From positions 2,852,001 through 2,916,000 of the forward strand of contig NZ_CP010431.2 in NCBI RefSeq assembly GCF_000814845.2: DNA of 64,000 bases, read 5' to 3'. Below, piece by piece: positions 28,361 through 37,639 of the stretch. Both the position numbers and the translations under genes were made by a program. The notes below the pieces were generated by a model. It worked only from the letters and a program-made list of their open reading frames with translations, did no database searches and was not told where the DNA came from. Each line of letters opens with the position of its first letter. The first letter of the stretch is position 1. Origin of the DNA: Pandoraea sputorum. Lineage in GTDB: Bacteria > Pseudomonadota > Gammaproteobacteria > Burkholderiales > Burkholderiaceae.

Positions 28361-28396
28361 TTATCTCACTGCAATAACTATTATCTGAAAGCAATA
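28361..28396. promoter_or_regulatory. Direct-repeat operator, TTATCT-N4-GCAATA twice
   Basis: Two copies exactly 20 bp apart (28361 and 28381), that is two helical turns. Both fit TTATC-N7-RATA, the same element as in the iclR inverted repeat. Likely bound by the IclR regulator of this cluster (inference). Confidence 0.65.
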
Positions 28397-28581
28397 TAGT
28401 TATTCCAAAAAAATGGCGCAAGCGGAATCGTTTCAGGGTTTACCTCAAGCGGTTGCACCTTGGGGAGCGACGGCGGAACTCGATATGGAATCGCCGAGTG
28501 GCGACTGGAGGTGGCGCACGCCTGCGCTGCGCCATCTGTCGATGGTGCTCAGGCGATGTCCATTGAGGGATCAGCGAGACA

Positions 28582-28619
28582 AAAGCCAGCGATCGGCCCG
28601 ATGAGGACCGACTGGCTTT
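28582..28619 (-). terminator. Probable terminator of atpC transcript
   Basis: Arms AAAGCCAG and CTGGCTTT. Read on the minus strand the stem ends in CTGGCTTTTGTCT, a short T run. It lies about 60 bp past the atpC stop. Confidence 0.6.
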
Positions 28620-28645
28620 AAGAGGCTGGAGGTCAGCCGGTATGA

Positions 28646-28665
28646 AGGTCGCCCACGGGCGACCT
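28646..28665. repeat. Perfect 9-bp hairpin just after atpC
   Basis: AGGTCGCCC and GGGCGACCT separated by only 2 nt, so the two innermost pairs must open. It may reinforce the neighbouring terminator. Confidence 0.45.
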
Positions 28666-28680
28666 GAAGACTAACGACGA

Positions 28681-29115
28681 TTAATCGCCTTGCGCGCGCG
28701 ACTTTTGTTTGCGCAGACGGCGAATGGCTTGCAGTTGCGCCACGGCTTCGGCCAGCTCGGCCTGCGCCTTGGCGTAATCGATGTCGCCGGTCTGTTGTTC
28801 CAACAATGCAGCAGCCGCTTCACGGGCACGCTCGGCGCGCGCCTGATCGAGACTGTCGGCACGCATGGCCGTGTCGGCGAGCACCGTCACCCGATCGGGC
28901 TGGATCTCGACGAAGCCGCCAGCGATGTACAGGAATGTCTCGGTACCGTCGACACCCTCGATGCGCACCGTCCCGGGACGCACGCCCGAGAGCAGCGGCG
29001 TGTGCCCCGGCAACACCCCCAACTCACCTGCCGAGCCGGGGATTTCCACGAAGCGCGCCTCGCCCGAGAAAATCGCGCGTTCGGTACTGACCACATCTAC
29101 CTTGAGTAATGCCAT
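28681..29115 (-). CDS. atpC: F1 ATP synthase epsilon subunit, solitary
   Basis: A 144-residue epsilon subunit of the F-type ATP synthase, the usual length. The N-terminal beta-barrel contains [20 protein letters not shown] and [19 protein letters not shown], then [20 protein letters not shown]; the C-terminal helical hairpin follows. GGAG precedes the ATG at 29115. No other ATP synthase gene lies in the window: upstream is a dehydrogenase 132 bp away, downstream hairpins. Normally atpC closes the atpIBEFHAGD operon, so this is an orphan or an extra copy. Confidence 0.92.
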   Translation of the reverse strand: MALLKVDVVSTERAIFSGEARFVEIPGSAGELGVLPGHTPLLSGVRPGTVRIEGVDGTETFLYIAGGFVEIQPDRVTVLADTAMRADSLDQARAERAREAAAALLEQQTGDIDYAKAQAELAEAVAQLQAIRRLRKQKSRAQGD

Positions 29116-29247
29116 GTATTTCACTTCTCCCTGCGACACGACTTCCGCCGCCTGAGCCTGCTGCAGCGCTGTCATCGCGCCGTGTCCTTCATAAGTTCCG
29201 GCGAACCCGGACGCGAACCCTGTCGCGCCACGAGTCGGCCAAGAACA

Positions 29248-30300
29248 TCACAACGTTTGTGGCGTCGCCACACCGAGTTCCGTCGACATCTTCAATAGCG
29301 ACTCCCAAATCGGTGTCGTGAGGTCGATGTGGTCATGGTGCTTCTTGCGGTTGTCTGCCTCATATTCGCCGGGATACTGGACGCGGTCGAAGCCAGGCTG
29401 CGGCGGGCATGACGTCAGATAGTCGATGAACGCCTCCACCTCGTGCGAGCGCCACGTCGCGGCGAAGTCGACTTGTGGGTTGAGCACGATGGCGAACATG
29501 TTGTTCGTCGCCACACCCGCACGCGGGTGCTCCGGCTGTATCGTGCCACCGCCCGAGAGCACACCCGCCAGCAACTCCGTTACGATGCCCAGCGCGTAGC
29601 CCTTGTGTCCACCGAACGGCAGTAACGCACCGAACGGCTCGGTGAAGAGCGCATTCGGATCGGTCGACGGATTACCGTAACCGTCGATCAGCGAGCCGGG
29701 CGGCGCTTGTTTGCCTTCGGCCGCCAGCACACGTGCCTTGTTGATGGCGATGGCGCTCGTCGCCATGTCCACCACCAGCGGCGGACGGTTGTTCGGTAAC
29801 GGCCCCGCAAAGCACAATGGATTGGTCGTCAGGCGCGGCTCGCTGCCGCCGTACGGTGCGACCATCGGCTGACGGTTCGTCACATTCGTGAACGCCATGA
29901 ACACCAGCCCTTGATGCGCCGCCATCTCACCATACTGGCCCATGCGGCCCAGATGGTGGCTGTTGCGCAGCGTCAGAATCGCCACGCCCTTGTCGAAGGC
30001 ACGCGCAATCGCATGCTCCACCACGAACTTGCCGACGTGTTGCCCGAAACCGCGATTGCCCTCGAACAACAACAGATTGCCGTGATCGGTGAGCACGCTC
30101 GGACGTCCGCTCGGATTGACCTGTCCGTCCTCAAGCACTTTGCGATAGGTCGGCAGAATCGACAGGCCGTGACTCGCATAGCCGACACGGTCCGCTTCTA
30201 CGAGATGCTCAGCGACGTCGAGCGCGATGTCATCCGGCACGCCCTGCGCGAGCAGCAGTTGTTTGCCGAAGTCGACGGCGTCTTTCAGGGGGATTCGCAT
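29248..30300 (-). CDS. Malate/2-hydroxyacid dehydrogenase (YlbC/LDH2 family)
   Basis: A 350-residue NAD(P)-dependent oxidoreductase of the LDH2/MDG2 family, which oxidises malate, ureidoglycolate, sulfolactate or related 2-hydroxyacids. RNSHHLGRMGQYGE (about 113-126) holds the catalytic His; the GGHKGYALGIVTELLAGVLSG stretch is typical. AAGGAG precedes the ATG. It is 36 bp behind a DASS carboxylate transporter and almost surely cotranscribed, which suggests that the transporter brings in its substrate. Confidence 0.88.
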   Translation of the reverse strand: MRIPLKDAVDFGKQLLLAQGVPDDIALDVAEHLVEADRVGYASHGLSILPTYRKVLEDGQVNPSGRPSVLTDHGNLLLFEGNRGFGQHVGKFVVEHAIARAFDKGVAILTLRNSHHLGRMGQYGEMAAHQGLVFMAFTNVTNRQPMVAPYGGSEPRLTTNPLCFAGPLPNNRPPLVVDMATSAIAINKARVLAAEGKQAPPGSLIDGYGNPSTDPNALFTEPFGALLPFGGHKGYALGIVTELLAGVLSGGGTIQPEHPRAGVATNNMFAIVLNPQVDFAATWRSHEVEAFIDYLTSCPPQPGFDRVQYPGEYEADNRKKHHDHIDLTTPIWESLLKMSTELGVATPQTL

Positions 30301-30336
30301 AGTGACTCCTTATTCATCGAGCGCTGCAGGCGCGCA

Positions 30337-31827
30337 TTACAACCAGCCCAGCCAGCGCCAGTACGTCGCGGCGAACACCAGCAGCAAAGCGTAACCCACG
30401 ACCGTGACGATGATCCCCACCTTGGCGAATTGTTTGGCGGTGAACGTGTCGGTGCCCAGACACACCATGTTCTGCGGTGCGTTGATCGGCAGGATGAAAC
30501 CGAAGCTGACCGTGAAGCCGAGCAACATGGTCATGCCCAGCCGGTTAAAGTCGCCCGGCAAGGTTTGCAGCACCGCAATCAGAATCGGCAGCATGGCCGA
30601 GGTCAGCGCCGTGGCGCTCGCGAAACCCAGGTGAATGAGAATGAGGAATGCCGCCAGTATCGCGAAGATCGACAACGTCGGCAGCGAATCGAGGCCCGTT
30701 GCAGCGACCACGTGATTACCCAGCCACTGTCCCGCCTGCGTCGTGAGCAATGCGGTGCCAAGACTGATACCGACCCCGAACACGATCACGGTACCCCAGG
30801 GAATGCGCGACTGCACGTCCTTCCAGGTCATCACGCCAAAGCGCGGCAGCATCAGCACCACCAGACCCACGTAGGTGACCGAGGTCGTATCGAAGCGGTG
30901 AAGCTTGCCCTCCGTTGCCCAGAAAAGCAGCAGTCCGATCGACACGGCGAGCAAACGCTTTTGCGCACTCGTCATCGGCCCCATGTCACGCAGTTGCGCC
31001 TCGACGGCTTCTTTGCCGCCAGCAATGGCGTCGGCCTCGGGCGGCATCAGCTTGAGTACGAGCACCACAAGCACCACCGACATGATGATCGCCCACGGTG
31101 CGCCCGCGACAAGCCACTCAGCCCACGTAATGCGGTCACCCAGCATCTTGTCCATGAAGCCCACGGTCAGCAGGTTCTGTGCAGCCGCCGTCTGAATACC
31201 GACGTTCCAGATACTGGTCGCCTGCGCCACGATGATCATGATGCCTGCGGCGATGTTCGAGCGTTTGTCGACGCCGAACGCGGCAATCACGCCCATCATG
31301 ATCGGCACCACACAGGCGCTACGGGCGGTGGCGCTGGGAACGACAAGCGAAAGCAGGATAGTGACGGCAACGGCGCCGATCATCACGCGGCGCGTGCTGG
31401 TTCCGATCCTGGAGAGGGTCACGAGGGCGATGCGACGGTCGAGCCCGGTGAGGGTCATCGCCGCAGCGATGAAGAGCGCACCGGCCACCAGCGCGAGGGC
31501 CGAGTTGGAGAACCCGGCAAGCGCCATGCTGATAGCGCGCGACGTGCCGTACTCGACGCTCGGATCCTGCACCGTGGGCGCAGTGCCCACGAGAAACGCC
31601 ATCAGAGAGGTGATGATGATGGCGCTGGCCTCGTACGAGACGGCCTCGGTAATCCACACCACCACGGCGAAGGCGAGAATGGCCAGCATGCGATGGCCTG
31701 CGACCGGCAGATCGTCAGGCATCGGAATAAAGAGCACGGCAATCATCACGATCACACCGGCAATGAGTCCGATGGGTATCGCTTTCTTCTGGGGAGGGCT
31801 TTGCACAGAAACGTCAGGCGTGCTCAT
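30337..31827 (-). CDS. DASS-family dicarboxylate/anion:Na+ symporter
   Basis: A 496-residue inner-membrane transporter of the SLC13/DASS family with about 12 helices. ALAGFSNSALALVAGALFIA (first sodium-binding clamp) and FILPINAPQNMVCLGTDTF (second) are in the expected places. I used the ATG at 31827 after GGAG; the frame stays open upstream. With the dehydrogenase downstream it forms a likely uptake-and-oxidation pair for a malate-like acid, tartrate or sulfolactate. Confidence 0.85.
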   Translation of the reverse strand: MSTPDVSVQSPPQKKAIPIGLIAGVIVMIAVLFIPMPDDLPVAGHRMLAILAFAVVVWITEAVSYEASAIIITSLMAFLVGTAPTVQDPSVEYGTSRAISMALAGFSNSALALVAGALFIAAAMTLTGLDRRIALVTLSRIGTSTRRVMIGAVAVTILLSLVVPSATARSACVVPIMMGVIAAFGVDKRSNIAAGIMIIVAQATSIWNVGIQTAAAQNLLTVGFMDKMLGDRITWAEWLVAGAPWAIIMSVVLVVLVLKLMPPEADAIAGGKEAVEAQLRDMGPMTSAQKRLLAVSIGLLLFWATEGKLHRFDTTSVTYVGLVVLMLPRFGVMTWKDVQSRIPWGTVIVFGVGISLGTALLTTQAGQWLGNHVVAATGLDSLPTLSIFAILAAFLILIHLGFASATALTSAMLPILIAVLQTLPGDFNRLGMTMLLGFTVSFGFILPINAPQNMVCLGTDTFTAKQFAKVGIIVTVVGYALLLVFAATYWRWLGWL

Positions 31828-32227
31828 AAGGGGGCTCCGGAACGGAATGGCATGCCGGCAGTCGGCATGTCTTGAGGAAATGCCACGCTTGAACTGCGGA
31901 TCAATCCTACCCGCATTGAACTTGGCGAGGCAAGCACAGGACATAGGCGAGCACCATTGGCCGCACGCCATGACGCAGCGTGAGGCAATACGGGCACGGC
32001 ACAGGCAAGCGTGGCGGGGAATGAACGAAGTACGGCAGTCCCACGTGCTTTCAGACGCACAGGACTGCGATCAACGCGGCGGTGAGTTCGGCACGCAACG
32101 CGTTCGGGATGTACCGGCCCATCAAAGGCCCGGGAGGTCCGGACGTCCCGACTGCCCGAAACGCATCGCAAATGAAACGGCGACGCGATCCGCGAAGGCG
32201 ATATGACTCGCCGCGAAGCGCGAATGC
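31828..32227. other. 400-bp intergenic region
   Basis: Holds the promoter of the DASS transporter and the region past the stop of the small secreted protein; both are on the minus strand. Open frames here run across but have no recognisable protein. Nothing else seen. Confidence 0.5.
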
Positions 32228-32752
32228 CTAGAAATGCAGTCCGAAGTATTCCGGTGCACCGGCGAACAACTGGGTATTGAGGACGGGATTGGTCAACGCG
32301 CGATGCCAGAGCGTCTGATACAGCCCCGTGAGTCCGGCGCGCGGTCCGTTCACCATGCCATCCGCGCCCGACGTCAGCCCGGCATTGCCGAGCGTCCCGC
32401 TTAGCGTGCGACCGCTGACGATGACCGGGTCTGCCGCCCACGCACCCGCGTCCGCGAATACGTCGTGCCACGGCGCGGGGGCCGCACCTACAAGCGCTGG
32501 CGGCGGCGACCCCGGCGCCGTATGGGGCGACACCCGGGCCGACGCCCGGGCCGCACGCTTCGAACGTGCGGCCCGTGTCGGCCGGACGCCAGACTTGGCC
32601 TGCGCCGTTGCGGTCTTCGTCGCCGTCGGCACACCGGTGGGATTCACGGTATGCGACGGATTGGCGGCATGTGCCGATGCCACCATCCAGAAGCAACACA
32701 ACAACGCCAGCGCCGAGCTGGCGCCCATCAGGCGGGTAAGCGACTTCGTCAT
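32228..32752 (-). CDS. Small secreted protein of unknown function
   Basis: A 174-residue protein with a signal peptide (hydrophobic core 10-24, cleavage near AHA at 27-29). Then comes an Ala/Thr/Arg-rich low-complexity stretch (about 40-75) and a more ordered C-terminal region with DPVIVSGRTLSGTLGNAGLT and LYQTLWHRALTNP. It ends in EYFGLHF. GAGGA stands before the ATG. I do not recognise a family. It is flanked by unrelated genes. Confidence 0.6.
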   Translation of the reverse strand: MTKSLTRLMGASSALALLCCFWMVASAHAANPSHTVNPTGVPTATKTATAQAKSGVRPTRAARSKRAARASARVSPHTAPGSPPPALVGAAPAPWHDVFADAGAWAADPVIVSGRTLSGTLGNAGLTSGADGMVNGPRAGLTGLYQTLWHRALTNPVLNTQLFAGAPEYFGLHF

Positions 32753-33286
32753 GACATCCTCGTGTATCGGCGGTGATTCCCGCCTGTCTTGAGTTAGTCA
32801 GAGCAAATTTCGGACCACGAGAGACAACTGTTTGATTCTTATACACTTCTTATTCCACCATTCGCAGATGTCCGAAGAATTCCCGAGATTTGTTTCACTT
32901 CAGAAACATCCGGCAACCGCGATTGATCATCGACGATACGTTTTCATCGCCTTGTGGGCCGGTGTCCGCGCTCGCCGGTGAAGCATTGATCTACTTTCGA
33001 CGCTTCGATTGTCGTCCCACGTTTCGTCTGACGCATTGATGTGGATCAACGAAAGCGCACGACCGTGCGAAAACCCGAATTGACGGACGATGCGTGTTAT
33101 GGCGAGGCATCTCCACGTTTTAATCACGGTCAATGAGGCGTTGACCGACCCGGGACTCGGATGCCTCCGAAAATGTCGGCGCCCCCCCGATGTAGGGAGC
33201 ATGTCTCTGGCACAATCGCTCAACGCTAGCAGCACGGGGCCATCGACCGACTGTCCGGTGTGCCCAATGACATAAAGGAGTCAGCA
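32753..33286. other. 534-bp divergent intergenic region
   Basis: Between the minus-strand secreted protein and the plus-strand glutathione reductase. A patch about 32800-32920 is A+T-rich and is the best place for promoters. No gene or convincing repeat was found. Confidence 0.5.
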
Positions 33287-34648
33287 ATGTCCCAGTTCGA
33301 TGTGGATCTGTTCGTGATCGGTGCCGGTTCGGGTGGCGTAAGGGCCGCACGCGTCGCCGCGCAATACGGCGCTCGCGTGAAGGTCGCAGAAGAGTTTCGC
33401 GTGGGTGGCACGTGCGTCATTCGCGGTTGCGTGCCGAAGAAGCTGTTGGTCTATGCCAGCCGGTTTGCCGACGAATTCGAAGACGCCGCGGGTTTCGGCT
33501 GGGAAGTCCCCTCCCCCAAGTTCGACTGGAAAACGCTGATCGCCCGCAAGGACGCCGAGATTGCGCGACTCGAAGGCATCTATACGACTAACCTCGAACG
33601 CGCGGGGGCCGAACTCATCGCCGCGCGCGCCGTGGTCGAAGGCCCGCACACGGTCGTACTGCCCGCCACCGGTGAGCGCGTGACCGCGCGCAACATCCTG
33701 ATCGCAACGGGCGGACGTCCGGCAGATCAGCCGCACTTCGTCGGACGCGAGCACGCCATTTCGTCAAACGAAGTGTTTCATCTCGAATCGCTCCCCGAGC
33801 GGATTACGATCATCGGCGGCGGTTACATTGCACTGGAATTCGCAGGCGTTTTCGCCGGGCTGGGCTCGAAGGTGAGCGTCGTGCATCGTGGGCCGCATTT
33901 GCTGCGTGGTTTCGACGAGGAAGTTCGGACGTCGCTTGAAGCCGCGTATCGCGAGCGAGGTATTGAGATCCTGCTTGAGCGTACGATCGAGCGTGCAGAG
34001 AAGATTCAGGACGGCTTGCGCATTACGCTGTCGGACGGCAGCGCGCACGAAGCGGACGTGCTGCTGAGCGCTGCGGGGCGTGTGCCGTACACGCAAGGAC
34101 TCGGGCTGGCGGCAAGCGGCGTGGCACTTAACGACAAGGGGGCGGTGATCGTCGACGAGTTCTCGCGCACGAATGTGCCGTCTATCTTTGCCGTTGGCGA
34201 CGTCACCGATCGCGTGAACCTCACGCCGATGGCGATTCGCGAAGGTCAGGCGTTCGCGGATACGGTGTTCGGGGAGCGCACCACGCGCGTCGACCACAAA
34301 CTGATCCCGACAGCCGTTTTCAGCACGCCCGAAATCGGTGTTGTCGGACTGACCGAGAGTGAGGCCCGCGCACAGTACGCACAGCTCAAAGTGTACAAAG
34401 CCACCTTCCGCCCGCTCAAGGCAACGCTGTCAGGCCGTCAGGAAAAGATTCTGATGAAGCTGCTCGTCGATGGCGTGACCGACAAGATCGTCGGCGCGCA
34501 TATGGTCGGGGATCACGCAGGAGAACAGGTGCAGTTGCTGGGCGTCGCGCTGTCGATGGGTGCGACGAAGGCCGACTTCGATCGCACGTTGGCAGTGCAC
34601 CCGACGGCCGCCGAAGAGTGGGTGACGATGCGCACGCCGGTGCCCTAA
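33287..34648 (+). CDS. gor: Glutathione-disulfide reductase
   Basis: A 453-residue FAD disulfide reductase that regenerates reduced glutathione with NADPH. FAD motif GAGSGGVRAA at the N-terminus; redox pair C43/C48 in GGTCVIRGCVPKKL; NADPH-binding GGGYIALEFAGVFAGLG near 175-190; C-terminal HPTAAEE (about 438-444), the catalytic His. AAGGAG precedes the ATG at 33287. The motif GGTCVIRGCVPKK fits glutathione reductases better than dihydrolipoamide or mercuric types. It stands alone and converges on the NSS transporter. Confidence 0.93.
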   Translation: MSQFDVDLFVIGAGSGGVRAARVAAQYGARVKVAEEFRVGGTCVIRGCVPKKLLVYASRFADEFEDAAGFGWEVPSPKFDWKTLIARKDAEIARLEGIYTTNLERAGAELIAARAVVEGPHTVVLPATGERVTARNILIATGGRPADQPHFVGREHAISSNEVFHLESLPERITIIGGGYIALEFAGVFAGLGSKVSVVHRGPHLLRGFDEEVRTSLEAAYRERGIEILLERTIERAEKIQDGLRITLSDGSAHEADVLLSAAGRVPYTQGLGLAASGVALNDKGAVIVDEFSRTNVPSIFAVGDVTDRVNLTPMAIREGQAFADTVFGERTTRVDHKLIPTAVFSTPEIGVVGLTESEARAQYAQLKVYKATFRPLKATLSGRQEKILMKLLVDGVTDKIVGAHMVGDHAGEQVQLLGVALSMGATKADFDRTLAVHPTAAEEWVTMRTPVP

Positions 34649-34661
34649 AGCGGCGCCAACC

Positions 34662-34705
34662 GACGCGGGTGCTGACGCCACTTTCTTTTGGTCAGTGCCC
34701 GCGTC
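34662..34705. terminator. Strong hairpin between convergent gor and NSS genes
   Basis: A 15-bp stem (arms 34662-34676 and 34691-34705, two G-U pairs as RNA) around a T-rich 14-nt loop. It could end both convergent transcripts, though no T tract follows. Confidence 0.6.
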
Positions 34706-34738
34706 CGGCGATCCGCGTCGAAGCCTTGGAACGTTTCC

Positions 34739-36127
34739 TTAGAACGTCTGATACCAGACGCCGAAGATAGCAATCGGCGTGAGCACCAGCAGCAGCGCGC
34801 GCCAAATCGGTACAAACCACTTCGCGCGCGAACCTTCCAGCACAGTACGCGCCTTGGGCCAGATGCACGCTCCGACGAAGATCGCGATGCAAAGCCCACC
34901 CACCGGCATCAGCAGATTGACGGTGACGTAGTCCATCAGATCGAAGATCGTACGGTCGAACAGTCGCACCTCCGACCAGATGCCGAACGACAGAGCCGCC
35001 GGTGCACCGAACAGGAATGTCGCGACGAACACGGCGAGGACTGCCCGACCACGCCGCCATTGATATTCGTCGATCAGAAAGGCCGTGACCGGCTCGAACA
35101 GCGAGACGGCCGAGGTCAGCGCAGCGAACAGCAACAGCAAAAAGAACGCGATGGCAATGGCGTGGCCGAACGGCATCTGCGCAAAGATGGCCGGCATGGT
35201 GATGAATGTGAGGCCGGGACCGGCGTCGGGCGGTACGCCGAACGCGAACACGGCGGGGAGAATCATCAGACCGGCAAGGCAGCACGCGAGCGTCGCGAGC
35301 GTTGCGACCCAGACGGCCGAACCAGCGAGCCGTGCATCGCGCGGCAGATAGGATCCGTAGACCACGATCATGCCCGCCCCCAGCGACAACGAGAAGAACG
35401 CCAGTCCCAGTGCTTCGAGCAACGTCTTGCCAGAGATCATCGAAAAGTCGGGCGTAAGGAACCAGGCCACACCCGCCATCGCGCCGGGCAACGTGAGCGC
35501 CCGGGCAATGACCAGCAACATCAGCAGGAACAGCGCAGGCATGAGCCACTTGCCTGCCCGCTCGATTCCTTTCTGCACACCGGCCGCTACGATCAACGCC
35601 GTCATCCCGAGAAACACCCCCATGCTCGCAAGTGATGCCACCGGATTTGCGGTGAACGCCGAGAACTCCGCGACCAGCCGCTGCGTATCGTTCGCGAGGA
35701 CCGAACCGGTGAATGCGCGCATCAGGTACGTCACCGTCCAGCCACCGACCACGACGTAGAACGAGAGAATCGCGAATGCATTGAACGTGGCGATGCGGCC
35801 GACCCACGCCCAGGCACGACCGCCGAGCGTGCGCAATGCGGTCGTAATGGACTGCCCCGTCAGGCGGCCAACCGTCATCTCTGCCAGCAACAGGGCGACG
35901 CCGAGCGTCAGCACACAGGCCAGATAGACGGCGAGGAACGCACCGCCGCCGTGCTGCCCGACGACGTACGGAAATTTCCAGACCGCACCCAGGCCAACGG
36001 CAGAGCCGGCGGCGGCGAGCACAAAACCCAGCCGCGATCCCCAGGTGGCACGGCTCGCTTCGCCCGAAGCATCGATAGCAGAGGGCGATGCCGCTGGGGC
36101 AGCAGGTGAGATGGGTAAATGGGACAC
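34739..36127 (-). CDS. Neurotransmitter:sodium symporter family transporter
   Basis: A 462-residue Na+-dependent amino acid/amine transporter of the NSS (LeuT) family with 11-12 helices. Helix 1 holds RLGFVLAAAGSAVGLGAVWKFPY (split here as residues 32-54). In LeuT the GLGN asparagine binds sodium at Na1; here that residue is A48. GGGAF follows as usual. The GTG start has GGAGGAG upstream. It follows gor tail to tail. The solute is unknown. Confidence 0.9.
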   Translation of the reverse strand: MSHLPISPAAPAASPSAIDASGEASRATWGSRLGFVLAAAGSAVGLGAVWKFPYVVGQHGGGAFLAVYLACVLTLGVALLLAEMTVGRLTGQSITTALRTLGGRAWAWVGRIATFNAFAILSFYVVVGGWTVTYLMRAFTGSVLANDTQRLVAEFSAFTANPVASLASMGVFLGMTALIVAAGVQKGIERAGKWLMPALFLLMLLVIARALTLPGAMAGVAWFLTPDFSMISGKTLLEALGLAFFSLSLGAGMIVVYGSYLPRDARLAGSAVWVATLATLACCLAGLMILPAVFAFGVPPDAGPGLTFITMPAIFAQMPFGHAIAIAFFLLLLFAALTSAVSLFEPVTAFLIDEYQWRRGRAVLAVFVATFLFGAPAALSFGIWSEVRLFDRTIFDLMDYVTVNLLMPVGGLCIAIFVGACIWPKARTVLEGSRAKWFVPIWRALLLVLTPIAIFGVWYQTF

Positions 36128-36358
36128 GTGTCTCCTCCGGAAACGGACGTGCAGCCACTCGTTCCACGCGGCTTTGCACCGCGCGGGAGCGACACGTCAC
36201 TGGTTCATGGAATGGCGTCACGCAGATTACTGGCGCGGCACGGCATCGATATCGGAACGATGCGGCTCACGTGCGTCAGCGCGCGACACCATAAGGGTGG
36301 CCGGAGAGTCTACGCGGGAAAAGGTGCCTACCGGTTTAGGAAAGCACCCAAATTGGCA

Positions 36359-37120
36359 TCAGTGGCCGAGTTCGACCTCGCCTGCCGAGGCAGAACGCGT
36401 CCCCGGTTTCGGCGGATTGCTCTCGCCCCGGTATGCGAACACGACCGAGAATTTGGTGGTATCGCCCTCATTGCGGCCAGCCGCGTGAAATAGTCCGCTG
36501 TGGAACAGCACGACGTCGCCTTGTGCAAGCTCAACCTGCTTGCCGCGCGCCACGAGCGGCCCATTGTCCGGCTCGTCGGGACGCAGGAAGTCCAGCGAAT
36601 CGAGCTGATGCGGCTGGAGTTGCTCGCGGTGCGAACCGGGAATGAAGCGAAGCGCGCCGTTGTCGCGCGTCTCCGGCCCCAGCGCCAGCCAGACCGAAAC
36701 CAGTGAGTTCTCGGGGAATGACCAATAGCGAATATCGCGATGCCAGCCGGTCGCCGTACCGAAGTGCGGATGTTTCGTCATGACGCAATTGTGATGCGCG
36801 AGCGTCAGCACCACGTCTTCGCCGAAGATCTGGGCAAGCGATTCGATCAGATCCGGGCGCGTGGCCCAGTTGCGAAGTGCATCGCCGCGATCGTAAGCCT
36901 TGAGCAGACGGCGAACTGTCTGGCCACCCTCGGCCTCGCGCGATTGCGGCGCCCCCTCATAGCCCACATCGGCTTCGAATTCGAGCGGTAGCGTGGCCGC
37001 CGCCAACTGCGCTCGCACATCGGCCAGAATCGCCTCGCAGTCGGCCTGCGCGACGTAGCGCGGAAGGATCAGATAACCGTCGTTACGAAAGGTTTCGAGT
37101 TGCGATGCGGTAAGCGCCAT
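36359..37120 (-). CDS. Phytanoyl-CoA dioxygenase (PhyH) family protein
   Basis: A 253-residue Fe(II)/2-oxoglutarate oxygenase. Iron ligands are H127 and D129 (GWHRDIRYWS) with a distal His near 212 (HSGLFHAAGRNEG), and R216 is placed to bind 2-oxoglutarate. I chose the ATG at 37120; a TTG seven codons upstream is possible, and neither has a clear ribosome site. Members hydroxylate many acyl, amino or secondary-metabolite substrates; context gives no clue. Confidence 0.85.
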   Translation of the reverse strand: MALTASQLETFRNDGYLILPRYVAQADCEAILADVRAQLAAATLPLEFEADVGYEGAPQSREAEGGQTVRRLLKAYDRGDALRNWATRPDLIESLAQIFGEDVVLTLAHHNCVMTKHPHFGTATGWHRDIRYWSFPENSLVSVWLALGPETRDNGALRFIPGSHREQLQPHQLDSLDFLRPDEPDNGPLVARGKQVELAQGDVVLFHSGLFHAAGRNEGDTTKFSVVFAYRGESNPPKPGTRSASAGEVELGH

Positions 37121-37270
37121 GATGGTCGGCGAAGCGGGCAATAAGCTGGCTGTTAATGGGAAATGACGAGGACTTGGGTTTCGCTGTAACCGGATGAATC
37201 GGGAGGACTTGCAGGGTCATGGCCGTTGACGTCGTTGCTGCATCACATAGCGTCGTGACGGCAATGGCGC

Positions 37271-37639
37271 TCAGGCGGCGCGTTTACGTCGTCGGGGCGG
37301 CAGATCGCCGGCCGTCTTGCGTTCGAGCTTGGGTTCGGGCTGCGGCACGTCGGTGCCGGGCAACGACGCCTGCGGATTACCGGCGGGACGCGGCGTATCG
37401 ACCACGCTGCGCAGACGGTCGAGCTCACGCGTGAGCTTTGCCAATTGGTATTCGAGCTGGCAGTTACGGCGATACAGCGTGCGCATTTTCTGGCTGAGCG
37501 CCTGCGTCTGTGTCCAGTATTCCGGATACATGACGAAACGCCCATCCGGGCGTTCGACGACGCCAAGCCCGCTCTGTCCCATCACGTCGATGGTTTCCAG
37601 CGCGTAGCGTCGAACTTTTTTTACCGTACCTGCCGCCAT
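37271..37639 (-). CDS. Hypothetical protein with predicted coiled coil
   Basis: A 122-residue soluble protein: a basic N-terminus, an ordered region VERPDGRFVMYPEYWTQ, a likely coiled coil (about 45-80, QKMRTLYRRNCQLEYQLAKL), then a Pro/Lys/Arg-rich tail ending PPRRRKRAA. AGGA precedes the ATG. The basic tail could bind nucleic acid, which is a guess. I do not recognise the family. Confidence 0.6.
   Translation of the reverse strand: MAAGTVKKVRRYALETIDVMGQSGLGVVERPDGRFVMYPEYWTQTQALSQKMRTLYRRNCQLEYQLAKLTRELDRLRSVVDTPRPAGNPQASLPGTDVPQPEPKLERKTAGDLPPRRRKRAA

Larger units (their letters stand above)
28277..28680. other. Regulatory intergenic region between crotonase and atpC
   Basis: 404 bp. 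The left half holds the crotonase promoter with a 17-bp palindrome and two direct repeats; the right half holds two hairpins past the atpC stop. No gene is visible in the remainder. Confidence 0.65.

Noticed and set aside
29911..31875. A 654-codon plus-strand open frame opposite the dehydrogenase and DASS genes
   Set aside because: Rich in His, Arg and Gln with no motifs; it is the reverse-strand shadow of high-GC genes.
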